From the NCBI GenBank assembly GCA_963797605.1, contig CAWCPX010000007.1, forward strand, positions 62,001 through 126,000: a stretch of DNA of 64,000 nt, given 5' to 3'. The DNA is from DASQPR01 sp963797605. GTDB taxonomy: Bacteria > Actinomycetota > Actinomycetes > Mycobacteriales > Micromonosporaceae. This document shows, piece after piece, positions 36,156 through 43,875 of the stretch (the stretch's first letter is position 1; the number at the start of each line of letters is the position of its first letter). A model generated the notes under the pieces. The model ran no database searches, had not been told where the DNA came from, and worked only from the letters and a program-made list of their open reading frames with translations. A program made the position numbers and the translations under genes.

Positions 36156-36725
36156 CGCTGGGCTCGGGGCTTCGGTTGCGCCGCGCGGCGTCGGGGCCAC
36201 GGGTTGCTCCGGCGCGGCCGCGTCGACTAATGGGCGGAGTGCGGGATACCAGCCTTTGTTGCGATGCCAGAACTTCCGCAGGGCATCGCTGTTCGTCATC
36301 ATGTAACGGATGTATTCGCGCCATCCCTCGGCCGCCGCGTCGGGGATGTGCATCTCGTGCACCGTCATCATGTCGAACAGGTCGATGACCATTTCCGCGG
36401 CCGCCTCGCCTCGCTGCAGATCCTCTTGCGCGCCAGGTCCGGACACGGTTCCGTAGAATTTGGCTCGCAGATCGGGGTGCTCGAAGAAGAAGCCGTCCAA
36501 GTCCATCGCGGCGACCTGGAGCGTCAGATAGACCGATGCGCGCACCGCCGCACCGCTCGCTTCGGCTTGCTTGGCCGCCTCTTTCGTCTGCATGGCAAGC
36601 GATCGAAGTTGCCACGCGACGGCAATCAACGATCCGATGCTTCCAAAGCCCGCACATACTGCCGCGATTGTGGTCCAGTGCACCGTCATGCGTCGCCCGC
36701 CCTCAGGCCGTGTCGTATCGATCAT
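36141..36725 (-). CDS. hypothetical protein with one N-terminal membrane helix
   Basis: I do not recognise the function. One helix lies near the N-terminus (TTIAAVCAGFGSIGSLIAVA), then a coiled-coil-like stretch WQLRSLAMQTKEAAKQAEAS, followed by a cytoplasmic helical region containing DGFFFEHPDLRAKFYG and EYIRYMMTNSDALRKFW. Such proteins are common singletons in Streptomyces and relatives. The start is either ATG 36725 or ATG 36689; neither has a good ribosome binding site. Its end overlaps the end of the convergent DHFR-like gene by 15 bases. Confidence 0.65.
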   Translation of the reverse strand: MIDTTRPEGGRRMTVHWTTIAAVCAGFGSIGSLIAVAWQLRSLAMQTKEAAKQAEASGAAVRASVYLTLQVAAMDLDGFFFEHPDLRAKFYGTVSGPGAQEDLQRGEAAAEMVIDLFDMMTVHEMHIPDAAAEGWREYIRYMMTNSDALRKFWHRNKGWYPALRPLVDAAAPEQPVAPTPRGATEAPSPASLVD

Positions 36726-36826
36726 TTGTGACTGGCGGCTCCAGGCGCCTTGCCTCCTCTGACGGACAGGAACGCCTAGCGAACGCCGAGATCCAACAAG
36801 GTCACTGTCGCAGAAGAGCGCAAAAT

Positions 36827-37192
36827 CTAGATCGAATCCAGCCGGTACGCGGCCCGGACACGATCGACAGCCTCGGTTTCGGTCAGCCCGAGCCGCCGCA
36901 TTCGGGCCACGTACGCGATCGCGGCGGCCAGTGCCTCGGCCGCGGTGGCGTCGGGACCAGCCGAAACGAAGGTGCCATGTCGGCCACGCGTTTCGATGAC
37001 GCCGTCGGCTTCCAGTTGCTTGTACGCTCGGGCGACGGTGCCGGCGGCGACTCCGATGTCGTCGGCGAGGTGGCGAACCGTCGGGAGACGGGTGCCGGCG
37101 GGCAGCGTGCCGCCGCGCGCCGCATCGGCGATGCTCGCACGGATCTGCTCGTACGGCGGAGCCGACGACGCCGAATCGATGCGAATGAGCAT
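36827..37192 (-). CDS. GntR-family (YtrA-type) transcriptional regulator
   Basis: A short 121-residue GntR protein. The winged helix includes SSAPPYEQIRASIADAARGG, TLPAGTRLPTVRHLADDIGV and AAGTVARAYKQLEADGVIET. The C-terminal tail is only about 40 residues, as in the YtrA group, and lacks a ligand domain. YtrA regulators often control adjacent ABC transporters; none is adjacent here. Confidence 0.9.
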   Translation of the reverse strand: MLIRIDSASSAPPYEQIRASIADAARGGTLPAGTRLPTVRHLADDIGVAAGTVARAYKQLEADGVIETRGRHGTFVSAGPDATAAEALAAAIAYVARMRRLGLTETEAVDRVRAAYRLDSI

Positions 37193-37238
37193 GCCCTATT
37201 CCACCACCGTCTCGGGCAGAGCGACATCCTCCACGGTT

Positions 37239-37278
37239 GGGGCGAGTTTGTGTCGCTCGGGCAACACAAACTCGCCCC
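37239..37278 (-). terminator. perfect 15-base hairpin between GntR and XRE genes
   Basis: GGGGCGAGTTTGTGT (37239-37253) pairs perfectly with ACACAAACTCGCCCC (37264-37278) around a ten-base loop. It lies ten bases after the XRE-cupin stop codon. There is no T tract, but in high-GC actinomycetes such stems can terminate. It also precedes the GntR start by 47 bases, so a regulatory role is possible. Confidence 0.6.
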
Positions 37279-37287
37279 GGCTGCCGA

Positions 37288-37875
37288 CTACTCCGCGGCG
37301 CGGGCTGGCTTCAGGTGCGTGCGGTGCCCATCGTGATCGAGGATGCACAGGATCTCAGCCGGCCCGTTGTGGGCTCCGAACGCGTGCGGCGTCATTGTGG
37401 AAAACTCGGCCGCCTGCCCGGTCTCGACCAGGATGGTCCGGTCGCCGAGGCGGAGCACGATCGTGCCGGAGAGCACCGTGAACCAGTCCTTGCCGGGGTG
37501 CACCCGCAGTTCGCTCGCGGCCCCGGTCGGCGCCGGCCGGGTGATGCGCATTTTGGCCACGGTCGCGCCGTGCGGGCCGGGTTCGCGGCTGAGCAGCCAC
37601 GTGGTCATGCCGCGCACGACATCGCGCTGCGGCCGGATCACCACGTCGTCGTCATCGACCGACTCGACCAGCTGGTCGAGCGTGGTGCCGAGCGCGCGGG
37701 CGATCGGGGCGAGCTGATCAAGGGCGATCCGCCGGTGGCCGGTCTCGATGCGGCTGAGCGTCGAAGGGCTCAGGTAACACCGGGTCGCCAGGTCATCGAG
37801 CGACCAGCCCCGGGCCACGCGCAGCTCGCGGATCCGCTTGCGGACCAGTTCGTCGAGTTCTCCGTCTTGCGTCAT
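37288..37875 (-). CDS. XRE-family regulator with C-terminal cupin domain
   Basis: Residues 8-65 form a helix-turn-helix: VRKRIRELRVARGWSLDDLA, then CYLSPSTLSRIETGHRRIAL. The second half is a cupin barrel with AASELRVHPGKDWFTVLSGT, IVLRLGDRTILVETGQAAEF and MTPHAFGAHNGPAEILCIL, including His residues suited to metal or ligand binding. This domain pair senses small molecules in many regulators. ATG 37875 is preferred; an upstream in-frame ATG at 37887 adds four residues. It is divergent from a methyltransferase with a palindrome in between. Confidence 0.92.
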   Translation of the reverse strand: MTQDGELDELVRKRIRELRVARGWSLDDLATRCYLSPSTLSRIETGHRRIALDQLAPIARALGTTLDQLVESVDDDDVVIRPQRDVVRGMTTWLLSREPGPHGATVAKMRITRPAPTGAASELRVHPGKDWFTVLSGTIVLRLGDRTILVETGQAAEFSTMTPHAFGAHNGPAEILCILDHDGHRTHLKPARAAE

Positions 37876-37882
37876 ACGCAAG
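37866..37882. promoter_or_regulatory. CTTGCGT-CAT-ACGCAAG inverted repeat at the XRE start
   Basis: Two perfect seven-base arms, 37866-37872 and 37876-37882, flank the complement of the ATG start codon. Binding here would block both translation-proximal transcription of the regulator and the divergent promoter to 37924. An autoregulatory operator is a fair inference. Confidence 0.55.
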
Positions 37883-37923
37883 AGCATATGTCAGGGGCGC
37901 AATTTGACGGTACGGTCACAGCC

Positions 37924-38799
37924 ATGGATAGCCATCACGAGCACCACAGTCACCAACACCACGGTCACCACGATCACTCCGCGACCGACACTGCGGGCAT
38001 GGCCGAACTCCTCGACCTCGACGCCGAGGTTCTTCACGGCTATCTGTCCGACGTGATCGACTGGGTGCGCGATCTGGCCGGCGAGCCGATCGATCGCATC
38101 CTCGACCTGGGCGCGGGCACGGGCACCGGGGCGCTCGCGCTGGCCCGGCGCTTCGAGGGTGCCGAGGTGATCGCGGTCGACGCGTCCGACGAGATGCTGG
38201 CGCGCATCCGCGACAAGGTCGGCAACGAAGGGGTTGGGGACCGAACGCGTACCGTGCAAAGCGACCTTGATCTGGGTTTTCCGTCCGTCGAGCCGGTCGA
38301 TCTGGTGTGGGCGGCCAATTCCCTGCATCACATGCGGGATCCGGACCGTGTCCTCGCGGACGTTTTCGGCTCGATCCGGCCCGGCGGCCTGCTGATCGTG
38401 GCGGAGTTGGAGGGCTTCCCTCGGTTCCTGCCCGATGACCTGGGCTTGGGCCGGCCCGGGCTCGAGGAACGGTGCCACGCTCTCGCCGACGCGGAGCGGA
38501 ACCACGCGCTTCCGCACATCGGCTCCGACTGGCCCGCGCGGCTGGCGAAGGCCGGTTTCGCGGTGGAAGCCGAGCGGCGTTTCGCGATCGATCTGACGCC
38601 GCCGCTCCCGGCCGCGACCGGTCGTTACGCTGAAGCGTCGCTGCGACGGATGCGCGGCGGGCTCGACGGCCGGATCAGCGCCGACGACCTGGCCACGCTC
38701 GACGCGCTGCTCGACTCCGGCGGCCCCGACAGCGTGCTGCGGCGTGACGACCTGAGTGTCCGCGCGAACAGGCCGGTGTGGGCGGCGCGCAGGCCGTGA
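37924..38799 (+). CDS. class I SAM-dependent methyltransferase with His-rich N-terminus
   Basis: The 291-residue protein has SAM motif I in RILDLGAGTGTGALALARRF, the acidic motif II in EVIAVDASDEML, then LVWAANSLHHMRDPDRVLAD and GGLLIVAELEGFPRF, as in Methyltransf_11/25 proteins. Residues 3-19 contain nine His with Ser, Gln, Gly and Asp (SHHEHHSHQHHGHHDHS), which could bind nickel, zinc or another metal. TACGGT at 37911-37916 lies seven bases before the ATG, a leaderless arrangement. The substrate is unknown; its divergent regulator has a cupin domain. Confidence 0.88.
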   Translation: MDSHHEHHSHQHHGHHDHSATDTAGMAELLDLDAEVLHGYLSDVIDWVRDLAGEPIDRILDLGAGTGTGALALARRFEGAEVIAVDASDEMLARIRDKVGNEGVGDRTRTVQSDLDLGFPSVEPVDLVWAANSLHHMRDPDRVLADVFGSIRPGGLLIVAELEGFPRFLPDDLGLGRPGLEERCHALADAERNHALPHIGSDWPARLAKAGFAVEAERRFAIDLTPPLPAATGRYAEASLRRMRGGLDGRISADDLATLDALLDSGGPDSVLRRDDLSVRANRPVWAARRP

Positions 38800-38800
38800 G

Positions 38801-39373
38801 TCAGTCGGTGCGGGCGCCGGTGCCGGGCGGACGAGTGTTGAGAACGCGCTGGTGGATCTGGCAGTCCTGCCATCGGCCGTCAATGTGCAGGTAGTCGCGG
38901 GCGAACCCGATCTGCTCAAATCCGTTCTTCGCCAGCACCCGCTGCGACACGACATTGGTCGGCAGCACGCTCGCCTCGATTCGATGCAGGTCGAGCGCCT
39001 CGTCAGCGATCTTGCACAGGTTGGCGACGGCGGCGCTCGCGAGCCCTCGGCCCGCTTCCTCGGCGTCGATCCAGTAACCGACGCTTGCGCTGCGAAACGG
39101 GCCGCGCACGATCGTGTTCAGGGTTACGCAGCCGAGAATCCGACCGTCGCGGACCAGCGTGCACGGCAACACGGTGCCCTCGGCCTGCTGCTGCGCCAGC
39201 GATTCCAAACGGGTCCGTTGGCCGTCGAGCGTCCAGAAGGAGTCGGGCCGCTCGGGTTCGAAAGGGCGCAGATACACACGATTACGCAGGTACGCGTCGA
39301 GCATGGCCTCCGCGTCGTTGACATCGAGCGGGCGCAGCAGGGCGCCGCCGGGTAACGCGACGGATTCGGTCAT
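38801..39373 (-). CDS. GNAT acetyltransferase, RimJ/RimL type
   Basis: A 190-residue GNAT protein: LLRPLDVNDAEAMLDAYLRN at the start, ILGCVTLNTIVRGPFRSASV, then GYWIDAEEAGRGLASAAVAN with the acetyl-CoA-binding Arg-Gly-Leu-Ala loop, and EASVLPTNVVSQRVLAKNGF. This pattern matches ribosomal-protein N-acetyltransferase-like enzymes (RimJ/L). The target is unknown. It is convergent with the methyltransferase gene, one base apart. Confidence 0.9.
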   Translation of the reverse strand: MTESVALPGGALLRPLDVNDAEAMLDAYLRNRVYLRPFEPERPDSFWTLDGQRTRLESLAQQQAEGTVLPCTLVRDGRILGCVTLNTIVRGPFRSASVGYWIDAEEAGRGLASAAVANLCKIADEALDLHRIEASVLPTNVVSQRVLAKNGFEQIGFARDYLHIDGRWQDCQIHQRVLNTRPPGTGARTD

Positions 39374-39498
39374 GGGGGTCTCCCTTATCGTCGGGGCCGA
39401 TGTGCAGCGGGCGGCGTGGGGGCAACGGGTGCCGTCGGAGAAGTGACGGGAAGCATGCGGCGGCCCGCCTCGGACCGGCAGCGCGCCTAAGCTTCTCG

Positions 39499-39672
39499 CG
39501 TGCCGCTACAGCTCATCAAGTCGGGCTTGATCGATCCGGGCGTTCTTCGCGCTCAACGGGGGTGCCGTTGGTCGACGCCGACGGCTCGCTCCGCGAGGTT
39601 TCCGACATCGCGGCCGATCTCCGGAAGCTGTTCCCCGAGCGGAGCGTGAATCATGTCAGAGGCACCGCTTAG
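39499..39672 (+). CDS. possible small gene of unknown function (frameshifted)
   Basis: A GTG at 39499 opens VPLQLIKSGLIDPG, and after a one-base shift near 39540 the frame continues as GVPLVDADGSLREVSDIAAD and ends with FPERSVNHVRGTA at 39670-39672. I do not recognise it. Codon use resembles neighbouring genes and the stop overlaps the PIG-L -10 box, so it may be a real gene of about 57 residues. The 125 bases before it (39374-39498) show nothing. Confidence 0.35.
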   Translation, partial: RAATAHQVGLDRSGRSSRSTGVPLVDADGSLREVSDIAADLRKLFPERSVNHVRGTA

Positions 39673-39681
39673 GGTGGGCGT

Positions 39682-40533
39682 ATGCCTGATCGCTCCCTGC
39701 CCAACCGCCCGCTGACCATCATGGCTGTACACGCCCACCCCGACGACGAGGCGACCGGCACCGGCGGCGTGCTCGCGCGGTACGCGGCCGAAGGCATCCG
39801 CACCGTGCTCGTGACCTGTACCGACGGCGCGTTGCGGCGACGGTCCGGGGGGCGTCAAGCCGGGCGAGCCCGGCCACGATCCGGCGGCGGTCGTCGCGAT
39901 GCGCCGTCCGAGCTCGAGGCGAGCTGTGACGTGCTAAGGTCAGCCACCTGGAGATGCTGGACTACGCCGACTCCGGGATGATGGGCTGGCCGAACAACGA
40001 CGCCCCGGGCTCCTTCTGGAGACGCCGGTCGCAGGAGGCCGCCGCCCGGCTCGCCGAACTCATGCGGCACTACCGGCCCGACGTCGTCGTCACCTACGAC
40101 GAGAACGGCTTCTACGGCCACCCCGACCACATCCAGGCCCACCGCATCACGATGGCGGCGGTCGAGGCGACCGGCATCCCGGCGAAGGTCTACTGGACCA
40201 CGATGCCCCGCTCGATGATGCGAGCGGTTCGGCAAGGTCATGCGCGAGTTCGGCGCCGACTGGGACGAGCCGGAGCCGGATCGGCCGACGGCGCCGATGG
40301 CCGGAGATCGGCCTGCCCGACGACGAGATCACCACGTGGGTGGACACCACCGCGTTCGGCGGGCAGAAGTTCGACGCGCTCGCCGCGCACGCCAGCCAGA
40401 GCGAGAACATCTTCTTCCTCGCATGGGCAAGGAGCGGTTCACCGATCTGATGGGCATGGAGACGTTCGTGCGGGTGGCCGACACGACCGGGGCACCGCTG
40501 CCGGAAGACGACCTGTTCGCCGGGCTGCGCTGA
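39682..40533 (+). CDS. PIG-L family deacetylase (frameshifted)
   Basis: A zinc-dependent LmbE-like N-deacetylase. The N-terminal metal motif is VHAHPDDEATGTGG, then RYAAEGIRTVLVTCTDGA. After shifts near 39842 and 39945 the frame gives MLDYADSGMMGWPNNDAPGS, VVTYDENGFYGHPDHIQAHR with the second metal His pair (HPDH), and ends FTDLMGMETFVRVADTTGAP. Further shifts lie near 40225, 40300 and 40420. Repaired length is about 283 residues, as for MshB/Mca-like enzymes that act on mycothiol or related N-acetyl sugars. Which substrate is used cannot be told. TAGGGT six bases before the ATG marks a leaderless start. Confidence 0.9.
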
Positions 40534-40540
40534 AGCGGCG

Positions 40541-41008
40541 CTAAGACGAGGTGATCTGCGGTTCGTGGCGGACCGTGAAGTTCACGGAGTTCGCCACGTA
40601 ACACGCCTGGTGCGCGTCGTGGTGGAGCCTCGTTGCCCGTTCGATCATCTCGGGCAGGGAGACGGTGACGTGCGGCCGCAGAACCACCTCGGTGAAGTGG
40701 CCGGTGCTGCCGCTTTCGGTCATGGTTCCCGACGCCCGATCGACGTAATCCGTCACGATGACGCCCGCGTCCGCGCACAGGTGCAAATACCACAGCATGT
40801 GACATTGGGAGAGCGACGCGACCAGCAGTTGCTCCGGGTTCCATCGCGTGTCGTCTCCACGGAACGCTGGATCGGAGCTGCCCTCGATCGGCGCGCGCCC
40901 CTCGGCGGTGATCTCGTGCGCCCGCTCGAACTCGCGATAGCCGCTCGTGCCGGTGCCCGTGTTGCCGGTCCAGGTCACGACCGTGTCGTACGTGTGTTGT
41001 CGAGGCAT
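40541..41008 (-). CDS. OsmC/Ohr-family peroxiredoxin-like protein
   Basis: A 155-residue OsmC protein, which reduces organic hydroperoxides. The two catalytic cysteines are present: NPEQLLVASLSQCHMLWYLH and HHDAHQACYVANSVNFT. The N-terminal SGYREFERAHEITAEG and the end FTVRHEP fit the OsmC subgroup. I chose ATG 41008 (MPRQHTYDTVV); TAGAAT on the minus strand lies eight bases upstream. It is convergent with the PIG-L gene, eight bases apart. Confidence 0.92.
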   Translation of the reverse strand: MPRQHTYDTVVTWTGNTGTGTSGYREFERAHEITAEGRAPIEGSSDPAFRGDDTRWNPEQLLVASLSQCHMLWYLHLCADAGVIVTDYVDRASGTMTESGSTGHFTEVVLRPHVTVSLPEMIERATRLHHDAHQACYVANSVNFTVRHEPQITSS

Positions 41009-41128
41009 GCCACCAGATTCTAGGTCCGCAAGTCGAAACCCGGGGCTGTCTAAATGCCCGGAACGGTGATTGATCGATCGGCTTCTCGGAGGTTTCCGAC
41101 GAGGGAAAACGGTCCGTACAGTCCGGCT

Positions 41129-41605
41129 GTGACTGACTTCTCGCGCCCTGCCCGCCCGGCCGTGCCGGCGAATCTGTTCCGGATCTTCCGCCTTGCCGGG
41201 GCGGTCATCGCGGGCCTCGTCGGCATCATTTTCGTGGCCGTCGGCATCGGCTTGATCATCAGCCACAACTGGACCGTCGTGAGCGGCACCGTGCAGTCGT
41301 GCAGCGTCAGCCACGTCACGCACACGAACGGCAGTTCCCTGCGCGTCGACCGGACCTGCGTGATGACCTGGCAGGTCGACGGCCAGCAGCACACCGGCAC
41401 GGTCGATTTCGGCAACACGCAGATCGCGACCGGCCAGACGAAGACGCTGCGGGCGCACGGTGACTCCGCGGTGCTGCCGACGCCGACATGGGCCGGCTAC
41501 GCCATCGGGGCGCTCGGACTCGCCCTGATCGCACTCGCCGTGTTCGTGCTGTTCCGGCGTCGCCGCCGCACCGAAATGGCGTCACCGATCACGATCACCG
41601 GCTGA
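41129..41605 (+). CDS. DUF3592-like membrane protein
   Basis: A 158-residue protein with two membrane helices (LAGAVIAGLVGIIFVAVGIG and GYAIGALGLALIALAVFVLF). Between them a loop of about 65 residues contains two Cys (SCSVSHVTH and RTCVMTWQVDGQQHTGTVDF), typical of the DUF3592 architecture. A basic tail RRRRR follows. GTG 41129 is chosen because longer frames lack hydrophobic continuity. Function unknown. Confidence 0.7.
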   Translation: MTDFSRPARPAVPANLFRIFRLAGAVIAGLVGIIFVAVGIGLIISHNWTVVSGTVQSCSVSHVTHTNGSSLRVDRTCVMTWQVDGQQHTGTVDFGNTQIATGQTKTLRAHGDSAVLPTPTWAGYAIGALGLALIALAVFVLFRRRRRTEMASPITITG

Positions 41606-41655
41606 CCGAACGTCGCCTGTCCGATTCGTTCAAGACATCGGGCGGCGTTCGCTCC

Positions 41656-41670
41656 TAGGTTGGTCTCATG
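41656..41670 (+). promoter_or_regulatory. leaderless promoter -10 box of the VOC gene
   Basis: TAGGTT at 41656-41661, six bases, then ATG at 41668. Confidence 0.5.
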
Positions 41671-42060
41671 ACTGTTTCCTTCGACTTCATCGGCCTGACC
41701 GTCGCCGACATGCCCGCCTCGTTGGCTTTCTATCGTCTCGTCGGGCTCGACATCCCGGCCGACGCCGACAGCGCTCCGCACGCGGAGGTCAAGCTGCCGG
41801 GCGGCATGCGGATCGGCTGGGACACGATCGAGACGATCCACTCGTTTGACCCGGAGTGGCGGGCGCCGGAGGGATCCTCGCGGGTCAGCCTCGCGTTCCT
41901 CTGCGAGTCGCCGGCCGAGGTCGACGCGGTGCACGCGAAGCTCACGGCGGCTGGCTACCGCAGCCACAAGGACCCGTGGGACGCCTTTTGGGGCCAGCGT
42001 TACGCGACCGTGCTCGACCCCGAGGGCAACGCCGTCGACCTGTTCGCGCCGATCGGTTAG
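41668..42060 (+). CDS. VOC-family (glyoxalase/bleomycin resistance) protein
   Basis: A 130-residue vicinal-oxygen-chelate protein: DFIGLTVADMPASLAFYRLV, GLDIPADAD, then GSSRVSLAFLCESPAEVDAV and GQRYATVLDPEGNAVDLFAP, the last with the conserved Gly-Asn and metal-site region. It could be a lyase, a resistance protein or a dioxygenase-like enzyme. The stop is immediately followed by the structured repeat element. Confidence 0.88.
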   Translation: MTVSFDFIGLTVADMPASLAFYRLVGLDIPADADSAPHAEVKLPGGMRIGWDTIETIHSFDPEWRAPEGSSRVSLAFLCESPAEVDAVHAKLTAAGYRSHKDPWDAFWGQRYATVLDPEGNAVDLFAPIG

Positions 42061-42061
42061 G

Positions 42062-42235
42062 CCCTGTCCTGTCGGTCATGGCCCTGTCGGTCATGGTGAG
42101 GCGAGGCGGATTCTGGGCGGCGATCCGGCAAGCTCGCAGCAGTCCTGAATACCGCGTGTGTATTGAAGGATCTGCGAGAGCGCAGCCGGTCGTCGTCTGG
42201 GCAGCCGCAGCCCACGAACGACCGGCAGGACAGGG
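42062..42235. repeat. structured intergenic repeat element, copy 1
   Basis: Its ends pair: CCCTGTCCTGTCGGTC (42062-42077) with GACCGGCAGGACAGGG (42220-42235), 15 Watson-Crick pairs of 16 plus a G-U. Inside, GCTCGCAG (42132-42139) pairs with CTGCGAGAGC (42172-42181), carrying an inner hairpin where TCCTGAATAC pairs with GTATTGAAGGA. A 20-base piece near the left end is duplicated (GGCCCTGTC...GGTCATGG twice). It is about 80 percent identical in sequence and order to copy 2 at 43690-43845. It lies exactly between the convergent VOC and AraC genes. Confidence 0.85.
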
Positions 42236-42249
42236 TCCAACCGCGAGAA

Positions 42250-42924
42250 TCAGATCAACGCGCTCAGCGGTACGCCGGCCAGCGCCCGTACGTCCCGGGC
42301 GAGATGCGCCTGGTCGGCGTACCCGGCGCGGGCCGCGACATCGGCGAACGCGGTGCCGGCCCGGGCCATGTCGAGCGCGCGGTTCATCCGCAGGATCCGG
42401 CCGAGCGTCTTCGGGCCGTAGCCGAAAGCCGCAAGGCAGTGGCGGTGCAACCGTCGCTCACCAATGTCGACGAGCGTGGCCGTGCTCGCCACGGAGGCGC
42501 CGGCGGCGAGCGACGTCGCGATGGCGGTGACCGTCGGATCGGTCGGTCGCATGAGTTCGAACACCACGTCTTCCAGCGCGGCACACCGATCCGGCGCGGC
42601 GGTGATCCGATCGCTGAGCCGCCGCGCGACCGCGCTCGACCAGAGATCGGCCAACGGAACCCGCTGATCGCGAACCTCGGACGCCGGCAGTCCGAAGAAC
42701 GCCGGCCCGTCGCCGGGTGCGAAGCGCAGGGCGGCGTAGGGACCCGGGTCGCCGCCGAGGTAAGCCGTGGTGTCGGGCCCGGCGACGAGCAGCGTGCCGT
42801 CGACCCAGATCAGGTCCGTGCAGCCATCCGGCAGGACCCGGCCGGCCGCCGGTGCGCTCAGAACGCGCTCCCACATGACGGCGCCCGGCAGCCGGGAGGG
42901 TCGTTCGCGGTAATCGTCGGGCAT
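42250..42924 (-). CDS. AraC-family transcriptional regulator
   Basis: A 224-residue regulator with a C-terminal double helix-turn-helix: GERRLHRHCLAAFGYGPKTL, GRILRMNRALDMARAGTAFA, then AARAGYADQAHLARDVRALA. The N-terminal part (GRVLPDGCTDLIWVDGTLLV) matches the DUF6597-like sensing domain seen in AraC proteins. It is encoded 43 bases upstream-to-start from the alpha/beta hydrolase stop on the same strand, so the two could be co-transcribed, hydrolase first. Confidence 0.9.
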   Translation of the reverse strand: MPDDYRERPSRLPGAVMWERVLSAPAAGRVLPDGCTDLIWVDGTLLVAGPDTTAYLGGDPGPYAALRFAPGDGPAFFGLPASEVRDQRVPLADLWSSAVARRLSDRITAAPDRCAALEDVVFELMRPTDPTVTAIATSLAAGASVASTATLVDIGERRLHRHCLAAFGYGPKTLGRILRMNRALDMARAGTAFADVAARAGYADQAHLARDVRALAGVPLSALI

Positions 42925-42967
42925 GACGGCACCTCGAAATCACGGTCGACGTCGCACTGGGATCGCG

Positions 42968-43654
42968 TCAGAGTGCGCGGACGGCGGCGTCCAACTTCTC
43001 GGCGAGCATCTTCGGCTGGCTGAGGGCGTTCAGATGTCCGCCGGGAATCTCTTCCACCTCAATGCCCAGTCGATCACTGACCACCCGCCGCTGCAACTCG
43101 ATCGGGAAGAAGCGGTCGTCGCGGCCCTGGAAGAAACGCGTGGGCACGTCGGGCCAGGCGCGCAGCGGCCACGGGTCGGCGAAGAACGCCTCGGAGGGCG
43201 ACGACGGGGTGCCGCTCATCGCCTCGTCTCGGATAGCCGTCGGCACGTCGTGGAAGAACTCGATCATCGGATCGAACGCTGCGTGCGGATCGCGGCCGGC
43301 CCGTCGCGCCGCTTCAGCGTGAGCCGCCGGCTGACCGGTGTTTTCCCACCACTGCGCGGCCGACTCGCCGGGCACCGGCACCATCGCGTTGACGAGCACC
43401 AGCAACTCGGTGGGGACCCGCTCAGCGACCAGCGGGCCGACGAATCCGCCGATCGATTGCGCCACGACCACAACCGGCGCGCGGTCACCGATCGCGTCGA
43501 CAACCGCGGCGGTGTAGGCCGCCAGGGCCGCGTCGACCTCGGTCGGCATCTCCATGGTCACGACGTCGTAGCCACGCGACCGAAGCTCGGGCACGAGCCG
43601 ATGCCAATACCAGGCTGTTCCATCGGCACCGGGAATGAGCGCGAACGTTGTCAC
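42968..43654 (-). CDS. alpha/beta hydrolase
   Basis: A 228-residue hydrolase. The oxyanion region is FALIPGADGTAWYWHRLVPE, the nucleophile Ser lies in VVVVAQSIGGFVGPLVAE (AQSIGG in place of GxSxG), the Asp in FFQGRDDRFFP, and the His in EEIPGGHLNALSQP. This matches the esterase/EstC-like group. GTG 43654 has a GGAGG site six bases upstream. The substrate is unknown. Confidence 0.9.
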   Translation of the reverse strand: MTTFALIPGADGTAWYWHRLVPELRSRGYDVVTMEMPTEVDAALAAYTAAVVDAIGDRAPVVVVAQSIGGFVGPLVAERVPTELLVLVNAMVPVPGESAAQWWENTGQPAAHAEAARRAGRDPHAAFDPMIEFFHDVPTAIRDEAMSGTPSSPSEAFFADPWPLRAWPDVPTRFFQGRDDRFFPIELQRRVVSDRLGIEVEEIPGGHLNALSQPKMLAEKLDAAVRAL

Positions 43655-43689
43655 GGAGAACCTCCAGCCGCCGAGAGTGAAAGTCTAGG

Positions 43690-43845
43690 CCCTGTTCTGC
43701 TGATCATGGTGAGGCGAGGCGGATTCCAGACGGCGATCCGGCAAGCTCGCAGCAATCCTGAATACCGCGGTTGTCTTCAGGACCTGCGAGAACGCAGCCG
43801 GTCGTCTGGGGCCGCCGCAGCCCGTCAATGATCGGCAGGACCGGG
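43690..43845. repeat. structured intergenic repeat element, copy 2
   Basis: Ends pair: CCCTGTTCTGCTGATCAT (43690-43707) with ATGATCGGCAGGACCGGG (43828-43845), 17 of 18 positions with G-U pairs counted. Compared with copy 1, a G-C pair has become A-U and a C-G has become U-G, so pairing is kept while bases change. The inner GCTCGCAG/CTGCGAG stem and TCCTGAA/TTCAGGA hairpin are also kept. It lies in the gap between the alpha/beta hydrolase start and the sigma/GH stop, both on the minus strand. Confidence 0.85.
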
Positions 43846-43875
43846 CCCAAGCCGCCGGACCGACAGTCGGCCGCG

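Noticed and set aside
37237..38799. A 520-residue plus-strand frame including the methyltransferase
   Set aside because: Its first 230 residues are the mirror of the XRE-cupin gene on the other strand. The real start is the ATG at 37924.
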